Source: Caballeronia calidae (GTDB taxonomy: Bacteria; Pseudomonadota; Gammaproteobacteria; Burkholderiales; Burkholderiaceae). From it: a stretch of 64,000 nt of DNA. The notes beneath the pieces are model-generated. The model was not told the origin of the DNA. It did not search any database and saw only the letters and a list, made by a program, of their open reading frames with translations. The translations under genes and the position numbers were made by a program. The stretch covers positions 94,406 to 158,405 of the forward strand of contig NZ_FCOX02000017.1 in the NCBI RefSeq assembly GCF_900044055.2, written 5' to 3'. Shown piece after piece: positions 36,263-45,591 of this stretch (positions are counted from its first letter, which is position 1; every line of letters starts with the position of its first letter).

Positions 36263-37164
36263 GCGCCGATCACCGTGCGCACGTAATGATCGACGAGCAG
36301 CGCGCCGAACAGCAGCGACAGATACACGATCGAGTAACGGAAGGTCTTGCGCGCGAGGGCATCGGAATAGTCGCGATACATCTTCCACGCGTAACCGATA
36401 AAGCCGCCGCCGAGCGCGATCGCACTCGCCAGATACACCACGCCGCTCATGCCGGAGATATAGGGCATCAACGTGACCGCGAACAGAACGAGCGTGTACA
36501 GGAAGATGTTGAGCAGCGTGTACTTTTCGCCGTGGGTGACCGGCAGCATCGGCAGGCCGGCGTTTTCGTAGTCCTTGCGGCGATACAGCGCGAGCGCCCA
36601 GAAATGCGGCGGCGTCCACACGAAGATGATCAGCACGAGAATCCATGCGTCGCCGGGAACCGCGCCGGTGACGGCGGCCCAGCCGAGCGCCGGCGGCATT
36701 GCGCCGGACGCGCCGCCGATCACGATGTTCTGCGGCGTATAGGGCTTGAGCAGCAGCGTGTAGATCACCGCATAGCCGACGAACGTGGCGATGGTCAGCC
36801 ACATCGTGAGCGGATTGGTGAACGTATAGAGCGTCCACATGCCGATACCGCCGAGCACGGCCGAGAACGTCAAAATCTGGGTCGGCGTGATCTGCCCGCG
36901 CGCGGACGGACGCCACGCGGTGCGGCGCATTTTCGCATCGACTTTCTGCTCGACGAGACAGTTGATCGCAAATGCCGCGCCGGCCAGCAACCAGATGCCG
37001 ACGGCGCCGCCGATAAGCTTGTCCCACGGCACCATGCCGGGCGTGGAAAGGAACATGCCGATGACGGCGCAGAACACGGCGAGTTGCGTGACGCGCGGCT
37101 TCGTCAGCGCAAGATATTGCGAGACGCGGCTGCCAAGGGGGGAATGAAGTGTCGTGCTATCCAT
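36259..37164 (-). CDS. ctaB: Protoheme IX farnesyltransferase (heme O synthase)
   Basis: A UbiA-family polytopic membrane prenyltransferase that converts heme B to heme O. The 301-residue protein has [18 protein letters not shown], the aspartate-containing [19 protein letters not shown] motif for prenyl diphosphate, and [21 protein letters not shown]. It follows ctaA by 12 nt, so the heme A pathway is one transcript. Confidence 0.96.
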   Translation of the reverse strand: MDSTTLHSPLGSRVSQYLALTKPRVTQLAVFCAVIGMFLSTPGMVPWDKLIGGAVGIWLLAGAAFAINCLVEQKVDAKMRRTAWRPSARGQITPTQILTFSAVLGGIGMWTLYTFTNPLTMWLTIATFVGYAVIYTLLLKPYTPQNIVIGGASGAMPPALGWAAVTGAVPGDAWILVLIIFVWTPPHFWALALYRRKDYENAGLPMLPVTHGEKYTLLNIFLYTLVLFAVTLMPYISGMSGVVYLASAIALGGGFIGYAWKMYRDYSDALARKTFRYSIVYLSLLFGALLVDHYVRTVIGA

Positions 37165-37176
37165 GGGAATGTGGAG

Positions 37177-38286
37177 TCACGCTGAAACGACGTCGCGCGC
37201 GGGAACTGCGGCGCGGCCGGGACGGCTGGAAGAGATTCGAAAGTTTAGCATAACGAGCAGCAGCAACAGGATCGCGGCCCCGCCGTTGTGCGCCACCGCG
37301 ACCGGCAGCGGCCATTGCAGCACGATGTTCGACATGCCCGTCAGGAACTGGATCAGGATCATCAACAATACCCCGTTTGCCGGCTTGCGCAGCGATTCGA
37401 AACGTCGCAGCCGCGAGGCGAGCCACAGCAGATACAGCACGACGACGACCGCGAACATGCGATGCGTCCAGTGAATCGCGACGAGCGCGTCCTGCGAGAT
37501 CACGTCGCCGTCGCCGGTCATGCCGAGCGCGCGCCACAGGTGAAAGCCGTGTTCGAAATTCATCGGCGGAATCCATTGGCCGTTGCACAGCGGAAAGTCC
37601 GTGCACGCGAGCACTGCGTAGTTCGTGCTGACCCAGCCGCCGAGCGCGATCTGCACGACGAGCAGCAGCAATCCGAATGCCGCGGCGGGCATCCAGCGCG
37701 CGGCGGCGGAATCGAGCGATGGAATCGGCGTCATGCGCGCGGCGAGCCATCCGAGCACGCCGAGCAGCGCGAGCCCGAGCAGCAAGTGCGTGGTGACGAT
37801 CACCGGCTGCAACTTCAGCGTGACCGTCCATGCGCCGAACGCGCCTTGCAGCAGGATCAGCAGCAGAATGCCTGTCGGCCACCACGGCGAGACATGCAAC
37901 GGGCGCTTCTTCACGCGCGCCGTCCACGCGATGATCACCTGCGCGATGATCAGCACGCCGATCGCCATCGCGAAATAGCGGTGCAGCATCTCGATCCACG
38001 CCTTCACCATGCTGACGGGGCCGGTGGGCATCGCCTGATAGGCGGCCGCGATCTGCGCATGCGCAATGAACGGCGACGACGTGCCGTAGCAACCGGGCCA
38101 GTCCGGGCAGCCGAGGCCGGAATCGGTGAGGCGCGTGAAGCCGCCGAACATGATGAGGTCGAGCGTCAGGAAGGTCGTCAGCCAGACGAGCTTTCTGAAC
38201 TTGCCGTCATCGGCCTTCACCCAGACATATGAGAGCGGCAGCAGCGCGATGCAGATGCCGATCAGACCCAACTGCAGTAGAAACAT
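37177..38286 (-). CDS. ctaA: Heme A synthase (Cox15/CtaA)
   Basis: Oxidises heme O to heme A in the membrane. The 369-residue protein has about eight transmembrane segments, the conserved GLGCPDWPGCYGT loop, WIEMLHRYFAMAIG with a heme His, and WTHRMFAVVVVLYLL with another. A conserved cysteine pair occurs in VLACTDFPLCNGQWIP. It precedes ctaB by 12 nt. Confidence 0.96.
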   Translation of the reverse strand: MFLLQLGLIGICIALLPLSYVWVKADDGKFRKLVWLTTFLTLDLIMFGGFTRLTDSGLGCPDWPGCYGTSSPFIAHAQIAAAYQAMPTGPVSMVKAWIEMLHRYFAMAIGVLIIAQVIIAWTARVKKRPLHVSPWWPTGILLLILLQGAFGAWTVTLKLQPVIVTTHLLLGLALLGVLGWLAARMTPIPSLDSAAARWMPAAAFGLLLLVVQIALGGWVSTNYAVLACTDFPLCNGQWIPPMNFEHGFHLWRALGMTGDGDVISQDALVAIHWTHRMFAVVVVLYLLWLASRLRRFESLRKPANGVLLMILIQFLTGMSNIVLQWPLPVAVAHNGGAAILLLLLVMLNFRISSSRPGRAAVPARDVVSA

Positions 38287-38310
38287 GTTCTCTTACCTTC
38301 GACTGACTCG

Positions 38311-38967
38311 TTAGCCGATGCGCGACCACTTCAGCAGCTTCGCCAGATCGGCGTTGATCTTCTTCGGATCGGGATTCTTCGGGAAGCGCATCATCAGGTT
38401 GCCGTTCGGGTCGACGAGAAAGATGTGATCCGTGAGCTTCGTGCCGTCATCGACGGGCAGCCACGCGGCGATCGCCTTCTCGTCGGCGACGAGCATGCGC
38501 GTGTCGGGCTGCGGATACGCGGCCTTGATGACGTCGGAAACCGGCTTGTCATCGGTCCGCAGCCAGACGTTCACCACACGTTCGCGCTCGCCCGATTGCA
38601 GCACGCGCACCTGGCGCATGAAGTAAAGACGCGTCACGCATTGCTCGTCGCAGTCGCTGCCGTTGACCGTGATCATCAGCCACTTGCCTTCGAGCGACTT
38701 GAACGGCAGGCTCTGCCCCTTCTCATCGGTGATGACGAGTTGCGCCGGAATGGGCCGCTGCGGATCGATCAGCTTGCCATAGCTCGACGTGCCGCCCGCC
38801 GGTTTGAACACGTAATACATCAGATACGACGCGATCACCGGCGCGGCGCAGACGAGCGCAAGCAGAAGCAGCATCCAGCGGCCGCTGATCCAGGAGCCTT
38901 TCGAGGGCGTTCGTTGCCGCGTGCGAGTCTTGTCGGCGTCGGCGGTGTTGGAGCGTTGTGGTTGCAT
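38311..38967 (-). CDS. Membrane-anchored SCO-like thioredoxin-fold protein
   Basis: A 218-residue protein with one N-terminal membrane segment (WMLLLLALVCAAPVIASYLMYYV) and a periplasmic thioredoxin-like domain. The domain has a C-x3-C pair (SDCDEQC), and the late histidine in LTDHIFLVDPNGN corresponds to the SCO metal ligand region. It lies between SURF1 and ctaA and is probably an additional oxidase assembly factor. Classification beyond SCO-like is uncertain. Confidence 0.8.
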   Translation of the reverse strand: MQPQRSNTADADKTRTRQRTPSKGSWISGRWMLLLLALVCAAPVIASYLMYYVFKPAGGTSSYGKLIDPQRPIPAQLVITDEKGQSLPFKSLEGKWLMITVNGSDCDEQCVTRLYFMRQVRVLQSGERERVVNVWLRTDDKPVSDVIKAAYPQPDTRMLVADEKAIAAWLPVDDGTKLTDHIFLVDPNGNLMMRFPKNPDPKKINADLAKLLKWSRIG

Positions 38968-39024
38968 CGGTGAAAACGTATCTCTGTTCGGTTCGATCGC
39001 GCGCGGCGTGCGCGCTGCGGTGTT

Positions 39025-39759
39025 TCAGGCGTGGTTTTCGGCTTCGTCGTCGCGCGCTTCGACTTTCCTCGCGGCGCGGCGCGCGGCGTACAGGCCGAAA
39101 ACGATCGCCGCGGCCGCCATGCCCCACCACTGGAGCATGTAACCGTAATTGCGCTCGACGCCGAGTGTCGGCGCGGGCCAGTCGCGCACGAGCCGGTCGC
39201 CGGTATCGCTCGTCTGTTGGATCACGAACGGCTGTAACGCGAGCCCGGTTTCCGCCGCGTACGCCTTGATATCCAGGTTCTGCCGGATCTCCTTGTGCGC
39301 CGCCGATCCGCCCTGCCCCAGCTCGAACGCCTGCGACGCATTCGCGCGCGCGATGCCCTTCAGGTCGACGACACCCTTCGGCGTCTCATACGGCACGATG
39401 CCCGTGCGGTCCGCCATGTTGCGCGGCAGCCATCCGCGATTCACGAGCACGTAGCCGCCGCCCTCGAGTTTAAGCGGCATCACGACATAAAAGCCTGGCT
39501 GATCGTTATACGGACGATTGTCCAGATACACGACGCGCTCCGGCATGAACTCGCCGCGCGCCTCGACGCGATGAAATTCGATGGACTTGAGCGGCAACGG
39601 TTCCACGCCGACCTGTTGCGCGGGCGCGTTTTCGAACGCGACGATTTGCGCGTTGAGCGCTTCCTTCTGATGCGCGCGATCGCGCTGCCAGAAGCCGAGA
39701 CGCATGGTCACGGCGACGACGATCAGAATCAGGAGCGCGGGCCAGAAACGAATCTTCAT
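39025..39759 (-). CDS. SURF1 family cytochrome oxidase assembly protein
   Basis: A 244-residue protein with two transmembrane helices near the ends (LLILIVVAVTMRLGFWQ and LQWWGMAAAAIVFGLYAARR). The SURF1 signatures GFWQRDRAHQK, YLDNRPYNDQPGFYVVMPLKLEGGGYVLVNRGWLPR and RNYGYMLQWWG are present. It aids heme A insertion in subunit I. The start at 39759 is selected for its position at the first helix; an upstream extension is unconserved. Confidence 0.92.
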   Translation of the reverse strand: MKIRFWPALLILIVVAVTMRLGFWQRDRAHQKEALNAQIVAFENAPAQQVGVEPLPLKSIEFHRVEARGEFMPERVVYLDNRPYNDQPGFYVVMPLKLEGGGYVLVNRGWLPRNMADRTGIVPYETPKGVVDLKGIARANASQAFELGQGGSAAHKEIRQNLDIKAYAAETGLALQPFVIQQTSDTGDRLVRDWPAPTLGVERNYGYMLQWWGMAAAAIVFGLYAARRAARKVEARDDEAENHA

Positions 39760-39884
39760 GCTGCGAGCCTTATCGCCGACACCCGCATGGGCGCTGCACG
39801 GCACAATCGATCGGGTGAGATAATGAGACGATCCAATTTCATACTGCTCGCTGCGTTATCTGAGCAAAATCGCTGGCTGGTTTC

Positions 39885-40094
39885 ATGCACATCATCGTTG
39901 CTATCGCATTCATCCTTATCATCGGCAGCCTGGGTTCGGCACTCTACTTCATGATGACCGACCGGGGCAGGACGAAGCGGATGGTGTGGTCGCTCGCCGC
40001 ACGCGTCGGGCTGTCCATCTCCCTGTTCCTCTTCATCCTGTTCGCGCACTGGATGGGCTGGATTCAATCGACGGGCATTCCTATCGGACGATAA
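39885..40094 (+). CDS. DUF2909 twin-transmembrane protein
   Basis: A 69-residue protein with two hydrophobic helices (IIVAIAFILIIGSLGSALYFM and VGLSISLFLFILFAHWMGW) joined by a short basic loop with TDRGRTKRM. Such small proteins are regular companions of the cox genes in beta-proteobacteria and may help oxidase assembly. It is transcribed divergently from SURF1 and convergently toward ctaE, an odd orientation inside the cluster. Confidence 0.85.
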   Translation: MHIIVAIAFILIIGSLGSALYFMMTDRGRTKRMVWSLAARVGLSISLFLFILFAHWMGWIQSTGIPIGR

Positions 40095-40178
40095 CCCGCG
40101 ACGCGGGTTCTCCCCCACGAGACGTATTGTCGCGCCGCGGCACTTCCGCAGCCTCGAAAACCGTTCCCGAAAACGACA

Positions 40179-40209
40179 ACGCCGCCCCTGGAGACATCGA
40201 GGGCGGCGT
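40179..40209 (-). terminator. Possible terminator after ctaE
   Basis: ACGCCGCCC / GGGCGGCGT pairs across 13 nt, and the minus strand continues with a GT/T-rich stretch (TGTCGTTTTC). A weak call. Confidence 0.4.
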
Positions 40210-40298
40210 GTTGATCACTGCTTCTTTGCTCTCGGACCGGCATCGCCGCCGGTCTTGCATCGCGGACGGCGCTTCGGCCGCCCGCCTGCGATTTTCGC

Positions 40299-41156
40299 TT
40301 ACAGCCAGTACACGACGACGTACAGACCCAGCCACACCACGTCGACGAAGTGCCAGTACCACGCGGCGCCCTCGAACGCGAAGTGGTGATCCGCCGTGAA
40401 GTGCCCGCGTATGAGACGAACCATCACGACCGCCAGCATCGTGCCGCCCAGGAACACGTGGAAGCCGTGGAAGCCGGTCAGCAGGAAGAACGTCGAGCCG
40501 TACACGCCGGAAGCAAGCGTGAGGTTCAGTTCGTTGTACGCGTGGAAATACTCGTAGCCCTGGCAGAACAGGAAGATGATGCCGAGGAGCACGGTCGCGC
40601 CCAGCCAGATGATCGCCTTCTTGCGATGATCTTCACGCAGCGCGTGGTGCGCCACCGTCAGCGTCGCGCCGGACGACAGCAGCAGCGCCGTGTTGATGGT
40701 CGGCAGGGGCCACGGCACCATCGCGCGGAAATGCGGCACGAGCGCGGCGGGACCGTTGTTCGGCCACACGGCGGTGAAGTCCGGCCAGATCAGCTTGTAG
40801 TCGAGGCTGCCGAGCTGGTGCATGGCGATGGCGCGCGCGTAGAACAGCGCGCCGAAGAACGCACCGAAGAACATCACTTCGGAGAAGATGAACCAGCTCA
40901 TGCTCCAGCGGTACGACACATCGACGCGCTTGCCGTACATGCCGCCTTCGGATTCGGAGATCGCGTCGCCGAACCAGTGCCACAGCACGAACAGCACGAA
41001 CAGCAGACCGATGAACGTGCCAGCCGGCCCGAAGCTATGGCCGTTCACCCACGACGCCAGCGAGGCCAGCATGATCAGCAGGCCGGATGCAGCCATCACC
41101 GGATGCCGCGACGGATGCGGCACGAAATAATACGGGCTCTCGTTTTGACCGCTCAT
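40299..41156 (-). CDS. ctaE: Cytochrome c oxidase subunit III
   Basis: A 285-residue membrane subunit of the aa3 oxidase, with seven transmembrane segments. The signatures YYFVPHPSRHPVMAASG, FIFSEVMFFGAFFGALFYAR (with the conserved Glu), HHALREDHR and GFHGFHVFLGGTML are visible, as is the terminal WYWHFVDVVWLGLYVVVYW. It lies downstream of the DUF2970 gene. Confidence 0.96.
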   Translation of the reverse strand: MSGQNESPYYFVPHPSRHPVMAASGLLIMLASLASWVNGHSFGPAGTFIGLLFVLFVLWHWFGDAISESEGGMYGKRVDVSYRWSMSWFIFSEVMFFGAFFGALFYARAIAMHQLGSLDYKLIWPDFTAVWPNNGPAALVPHFRAMVPWPLPTINTALLLSSGATLTVAHHALREDHRKKAIIWLGATVLLGIIFLFCQGYEYFHAYNELNLTLASGVYGSTFFLLTGFHGFHVFLGGTMLAVVMVRLIRGHFTADHHFAFEGAAWYWHFVDVVWLGLYVVVYWL

Positions 41157-41238
41157 TGTTGATTCTCCACTTCGATCCAGTTGCTTGAATTTTCTTTTGA
41201 CGCCGCGCGTCCGACCCTCGACACGCCCGGCGTTCCGT

Positions 41239-41451
41239 CTATCCCACTACCGCGCGCACGACCAGCAGCAACACGACGATGAACAGCACCGCGCCGATGA
41301 CGCCCGCCGCGATCAGATGCAGCGGGTTCAGCTGCGCCGCATCGCTTTCCAGATCGGCGCGGCGGCGCACGCCGAAAAACGACCAGAACACCGCCTTCAG
41401 GAGCTTCAGGAAACCGCCCTTGTTCGACGAGTCCGCGCTCATGGCCGTCAT
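41239..41451 (-). CDS. DUF2970 small membrane protein
   Basis: A 70-residue protein: a short soluble part (FLKLLKAVFWSFFGVRRRADLESDAAQL) then one C-terminal transmembrane helix (HLIAAGVIGAVLFIVVLLLVV). Its start overlaps the ctaG stop by ATGA. It is common in beta-proteobacterial cox clusters and of unknown function. Confidence 0.85.
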   Translation of the reverse strand: MTAMSADSSNKGGFLKLLKAVFWSFFGVRRRADLESDAAQLNPLHLIAAGVIGAVLFIVVLLLVVRAVVG

Positions 41452-42020
41452 GATCCCTTCGCCACCGATTTCGGCGCGTTCAATTCGAAGAACGTGTACG
41501 ACAGCGTGATCGTCTTCACATCCTTCGGCAGCTTCGGGTCGACGACGAACACGACCGGCATGCGCTTGGTTTCGTTCGGCGCGAGCGTCTGCTGGGTAAA
41601 GCAGAAGCATTCGATCTTCTTGAAGTACTCGGTGGCCTGCTTCGGCGCGTAGCTCGGGATCGCCTGCGCGTTGACCGTGCGATTCTGCTCGTTGGTCACG
41701 TCGTACATCACCGTCATCACTTCGCCGGGGTGAATATCCAGCGTGTTCTGCTCCGGCTTGAACTGCAGCGGGCCGCGCGCGTTCGCATCGAATTCGATCG
41801 AGATCGTGCGGCTTATGTCGACCTGCGTGTTCTTCGCCTCGCGCGCGCCGACATCGCGTTGCACGAGGTTGTTGATGCCGGTGATCTGACAGATCGCGCG
41901 GTACATGGGCACGAGCGCGAAGCCGAAGCCGAACATCAGCGCGGCCACGACGAAGAGCTTCACCAGCATCGACCGGTTGAACGACCGGTCGACATGCGAA
42001 TTTTCCTGCTGAGTGGACAC
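41448..42020 (-). CDS. ctaG: Cytochrome c oxidase assembly protein CtaG (Cox11)
   Basis: A copper chaperone for the CuB centre of subunit I. A membrane anchor at residues 17-40 (LVKLFVVAALMFGFGFALVPMY) is followed by a periplasmic immunoglobulin-like domain with the copper-binding motif IECFCFTQQTL. The protein has 190 residues. It is the third gene after ctaD in the cluster and overlaps DUF2970. Confidence 0.95.
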   Translation of the reverse strand: MSTQQENSHVDRSFNRSMLVKLFVVAALMFGFGFALVPMYRAICQITGINNLVQRDVGAREAKNTQVDISRTISIEFDANARGPLQFKPEQNTLDIHPGEVMTVMYDVTNEQNRTVNAQAIPSYAPKQATEYFKKIECFCFTQQTLAPNETKRMPVVFVVDPKLPKDVKTITLSYTFFELNAPKSVAKGS

Positions 42021-42029
42021 TTGTCTTTC

Positions 42030-42170
42030 CTACCCTCGCGACAACAGGTATTGCCTGACGACGATACCCAGAAAGAAGACGGCGGCAACCAACACCATGA
42101 TGATTCCGAGCCGCTTGTTGCCCGCGCGGATTTCCTCGGGCGTGCGTCTTTTTTGTGGATTCGGGGCCAT
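42030..42170 (-). CDS. Cytochrome oxidase small assembly protein
   Basis: A 46-residue protein with a basic N-terminus (MAPNPQKRRTPEEIRAGNKRLG) and a single membrane helix (IIMVLVAAVFFLGIVVRQYLL). Such a tiny gene is found between ctaD and ctaG throughout Burkholderiales. The start at 42170 is chosen to keep this canonical form. Confidence 0.82.
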   Translation of the reverse strand: MAPNPQKRRTPEEIRAGNKRLGIIMVLVAAVFFLGIVVRQYLLSRG

Positions 42171-42235
42171 GCTTTGTCTGTTATGCCGGGCTGCGAGGCT
42201 TCGGCTTTCGAAGCCTCGCAGTGCCATCGAACTCG

Positions 42236-43846
42236 TTACTCAACCGTCGGCGGATTCTCGAACGTATGGAACGGTGCCGGGCTCGGCACGGTCCATTCGA
42301 GGCCTTCCGCGCCATCCCACGGCTTGTCGCCGGCCTTCTCCAGCTCGCCGCCGCCACGATACGCCGGCAGCGCGACTGCGAACAGGAAGTACACCTGCGA
42401 GAGGCCGAAGCCGAACGCGCCGATCGTCGCGATCTGGTTGAAGTCGGTGAACTGCGCCGGGTAGTCCGCATAGCGGCGCGGCATGCCCGCGAGACCCAGG
42501 AAGTGCATCGGGAAGAACGTGACGTTGAAGGTGATCATCGACGCCCAGAAGTGGATCTTCCCGCGCATTTCGTTGTACATCCAGCCGGTCCACTTCGGCG
42601 ACCAGTAGTACCAGCCCGCGAACAACGCGAAGAGCGAGCCCGCCACCAGCACGTAGTGGAAGTGCGCCACCACGTAGTACGTGCCGTGCATCTGGATGTC
42701 GAGCGGCGCCATCGACAGGATCAGGCCCGTGAAGCCGCCCATCGTGAACACGAACAGGAAGCCGATCGCGAAGAGCATCGGGGTTTCGAACGTCAGCGCG
42801 CCGCGCCACATCGTCGCCACCCAGTTGAACACCTTCACGCCCGTCGGCACGGCGATCAGCATCGTCGCGTACATGAAGAAGAGCTGGCCCGTCACCGGCA
42901 TGCCGGTCGCGAACATATGGTGCGCCCACACCATGAACGACAGAATCGCGATCGATGCGGTTGCGTACACCATCGAGCTATAGCCGAACAGCGGCTTGCG
43001 CGAGAACGCCGGGATCACCTGCGACACGATCCCGAACGCCGGCAAGATCATGATGTACACCTCGGGGTGACCGAAGAACCAGAAGATGTGCTGGTACATG
43101 ACCGGATCGCCGCCGCCCGCCGCGTTGAAGAACGACGTGCCGAAGTGACGGTCGAACAGCACCATCGTGATCGCGCCTGCCAGAACCGGCATCACGGCGA
43201 TCAGCAGGTACGCGGTGATGAGCCACGTCCACGCGAACATCGGCATCTTCATGAGCGTCATGCCCGGTGCGCGCATGTTCAGAATCGTCACGACGATGTT
43301 GATGCCGCCCATGATCGACGACGCACCCATGATGTGGACCGCGAAGATCGCGAAGTCCATGCCCGGGCCCATCTGCGTGGAAAGCGGCGCGTAGAGCGTC
43401 CAGCCCGCGGCGGTTGCGCCGCCCGGCACGAAGAACGAGCCGACGAGCAGCACAGCCGCGACCGGCAACAGCCAGAAGCTGAAGTTGTTCATCCGCGCGA
43501 ACGCCATGTCCGATGCGCCGATCTGCAGCGGCACCATCCAGTTCGCGAAACCGACGAACGCCGGCATGATCGCGCCGAACACCATGATGAGGCCGTGCAT
43601 GGTGGTCAGCTGATTGAAGAACTCGGGACGCATGATCTGCAGGCCCGGCTCGAACAGCTCGGCACGGATGCCGAGCGCCATCACGCCTCCGGAGAGGAAC
43701 ATGATGAAGGAGAACAACAGGTACAGCGTACCGATGTCCTTGTGGTTGGTGGCGAAGAGCCACCGGCGCCAGCCATGCGGCGTCTCGTGCGCATGGTCGT
43801 GCGCGTGGTCGTGACCTGCGCCTACATCGTGTCCGATGCTAGACAT
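42236..43846 (-). CDS. ctaD: Cytochrome c oxidase subunit I
   Basis: The catalytic heme-copper subunit that reduces oxygen and pumps protons. It has twelve transmembrane segments in 536 residues. Motifs are NHKDIGTLYLLF, the low-spin heme His region TMHGLIMVF, the CuB ligand IFWFFGHPEVYIMILPAFG with its His-Tyr cross-link, VWAHHMFATG, and HGTYYVVAHFHYVL with the high-spin heme His. It starts at 43846 because AGGAG sits nine bases upstream; an ATG three codons earlier abuts that site. A His-rich N-terminus (GHDHAHDHAHETPHG) is present. Confidence 0.97.
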   Translation of the reverse strand: MSSIGHDVGAGHDHAHDHAHETPHGWRRWLFATNHKDIGTLYLLFSFIMFLSGGVMALGIRAELFEPGLQIMRPEFFNQLTTMHGLIMVFGAIMPAFVGFANWMVPLQIGASDMAFARMNNFSFWLLPVAAVLLVGSFFVPGGATAAGWTLYAPLSTQMGPGMDFAIFAVHIMGASSIMGGINIVVTILNMRAPGMTLMKMPMFAWTWLITAYLLIAVMPVLAGAITMVLFDRHFGTSFFNAAGGGDPVMYQHIFWFFGHPEVYIMILPAFGIVSQVIPAFSRKPLFGYSSMVYATASIAILSFMVWAHHMFATGMPVTGQLFFMYATMLIAVPTGVKVFNWVATMWRGALTFETPMLFAIGFLFVFTMGGFTGLILSMAPLDIQMHGTYYVVAHFHYVLVAGSLFALFAGWYYWSPKWTGWMYNEMRGKIHFWASMITFNVTFFPMHFLGLAGMPRRYADYPAQFTDFNQIATIGAFGFGLSQVYFLFAVALPAYRGGGELEKAGDKPWDGAEGLEWTVPSPAPFHTFENPPTVE

Positions 43847-43941
43847 GACAATCATCTCCTAAAGCGAATACTCGGGGCACTTGGCAATGACGCGTGGCTT
43901 TCCGTTGCTGTCGAGGCGAAGGAAAGCGCACGCCAGGCACG

Positions 43942-45522
43942 TCAAGCAGCCGGACTGATTTCAACGCGGCGGGCTTCCTTGTTGTCGGCGCCGCCCGTGA
44001 TGGATTCCGGTTTCTTCAACACGATGCGGTCTTCCGACACGCCCGCGGCCTTCAACGCGTCGCGAACCGCTTGTGCGCGCTTCTTGGCGAGCTCGGCGTT
44101 CAGGTCGGCGCCGCCGGTCGCATCCGTGAAGCCCGACAATGCGAGCTTCGCGTCAGGATGCGCCTTGGCGTAGGCCGCTGCGGCGTCGACCGCGGTTTTC
44201 GCGTCGGCGGGCAGCGTGTCCTTGCCCGTCTCGAAGTAGATGCTGGCGGGCAGGCCGGCGGCTTGCGGCGCCTGAGCGCCCGGCGCGCTCGCTTCCGCTG
44301 CCGCGGGCGCTGCGCTCGCCGCCTCGGGTGCCGGCGCCGCCGCCTTCTGGCCGCCGCCTTCGGGCATCTTGCCCGCTTTGGCGTCGATCACCTGCTTCGG
44401 TTGCAGCAGGTCGCCGGTGTGGTTGCTCCAGTTGTTGCGCTCGAACGTGACGACCGATGCGATTTCGACGTCGTTCAGCACGCCCTGCCACGGCGGCATC
44501 GCGCCCTTGCCGTGCAGCACGATGTTCAGATGCTCGGCGATCGAGCCGTTCGCGATCTTCGAGCCGTCGATGGCCGGGAACTGGCCCGCGCCCTTGCCGG
44601 TCGGCTGGTGGCAGACCGCGCAGTTCGACGTGTAGACCTGCTGGCCACGCGCCATCAGCTCGTCCTTCGTGTAGGTCTTGAGGGGATCGTCGGCGCCTGC
44701 GGCCATCTTCTTCTTTTGCGCGTCGACCCACTTCGCGTAGTCGTCAGCCGACAGCACTTCGACGACCACCGGCATGTACGCGTGCTCCTTGCCGCACAGT
44801 TCCGTACAGAAGCCGCGATACGTGCCGACCTTCTCCGCCTTGAACCAGGTATCGCGCACGAAGCCCGGAATCGCGTCCTGCTTCACGCCGAACGCCGGGA
44901 TGTACCACGAGTGCACGACGTCGTTCGCCGTGGTGATCACGCGGATCTTCTTGTCGACCGGCACGACGAGCGGATTGTCGACTTCCTGGAGATACAGGTT
45001 GGAGATCGGTTTCTGGCCGTTCACTTCGCTGCGCGGCGTGGAGAGCGTCGACAGGAAGCTGATGCCCTCGCCCGGACCCTTCACGTAGTCGTAGCCCCAC
45101 TTCCACTGATAGCCGGTGACCTTGACGGTGAGGTCGGCGTTGGACGTGTCCTTCATCGCGACGACGGCCTTGGTGGCCGGCAGCGCCATCAGGATGACGA
45201 TGATGAACGGCACGATCGTCCAGATGATTTCGACCGTGGTGCTTTCGTGGAAGTTGGCCGGCTTGAAGCCCTTCGACTTGCGATGCTTGAAGAGCGAATA
45301 GAACATCACCCCGAACACGCCGATGAAAATGACGGTACAGATGATGAGCATGAAGATATGGAGGCCGTAGAGCTCCTCGGCGATCTTCGTCACAGGCTGC
45401 TGGAAGTTGATCTCGTTCACACGAGGACCGCCAGGACTGTCGGTGACCGCCAGGGCTACGCCGGCGTTGAGCAGTGCGCCTGCCGCCAGCACGCCCGAGA
45501 GGGCTCGCTTGATTGTTTTCAT
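43942..45522 (-). CDS. ctaC: Cytochrome c oxidase subunit II fused to cytochrome c and OmpA-like domains
   Basis: The electron-entry subunit of the aa3 oxidase. The 526-residue protein has a signal peptide (to AVALA), two membrane helices (IFMLIICTVIFIGVFGVMF; VEIIWTIVPFIIVILMALPA), and the CuA domain with HSWYIPAFG and GFCTELCGKEHAYMP. A c-type cytochrome domain has SNCAVCHQ near residue 300. After an Ala/Pro-rich linker (about 385-420), an OmpA-type peptidoglycan-binding domain (about 422-526) shows YFETGKDTL and FTDATGGADLNAELAKKRAQAV. The two extra domains place it in the caa3-like group. ATG 45522 begins the signal peptide. Confidence 0.94.
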   Translation of the reverse strand: MKTIKRALSGVLAAGALLNAGVALAVTDSPGGPRVNEINFQQPVTKIAEELYGLHIFMLIICTVIFIGVFGVMFYSLFKHRKSKGFKPANFHESTTVEIIWTIVPFIIVILMALPATKAVVAMKDTSNADLTVKVTGYQWKWGYDYVKGPGEGISFLSTLSTPRSEVNGQKPISNLYLQEVDNPLVVPVDKKIRVITTANDVVHSWYIPAFGVKQDAIPGFVRDTWFKAEKVGTYRGFCTELCGKEHAYMPVVVEVLSADDYAKWVDAQKKKMAAGADDPLKTYTKDELMARGQQVYTSNCAVCHQPTGKGAGQFPAIDGSKIANGSIAEHLNIVLHGKGAMPPWQGVLNDVEIASVVTFERNNWSNHTGDLLQPKQVIDAKAGKMPEGGGQKAAAPAPEAASAAPAAAEASAPGAQAPQAAGLPASIYFETGKDTLPADAKTAVDAAAAYAKAHPDAKLALSGFTDATGGADLNAELAKKRAQAVRDALKAAGVSEDRIVLKKPESITGGADNKEARRVEISPAA

Positions 45523-45591
45523 AGCATCCTTACCCAAATTTTCCATTCAAACCCTCGACCCCCCGTTGCATCGCGCGGCTGCCGGCTCCTC

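Noticed and set aside
42155..44173. A long plus-strand open frame opposite ctaD
   Set aside because: It is a shadow of the conserved oxidase subunit, with His/Arg/Glu-rich composition.
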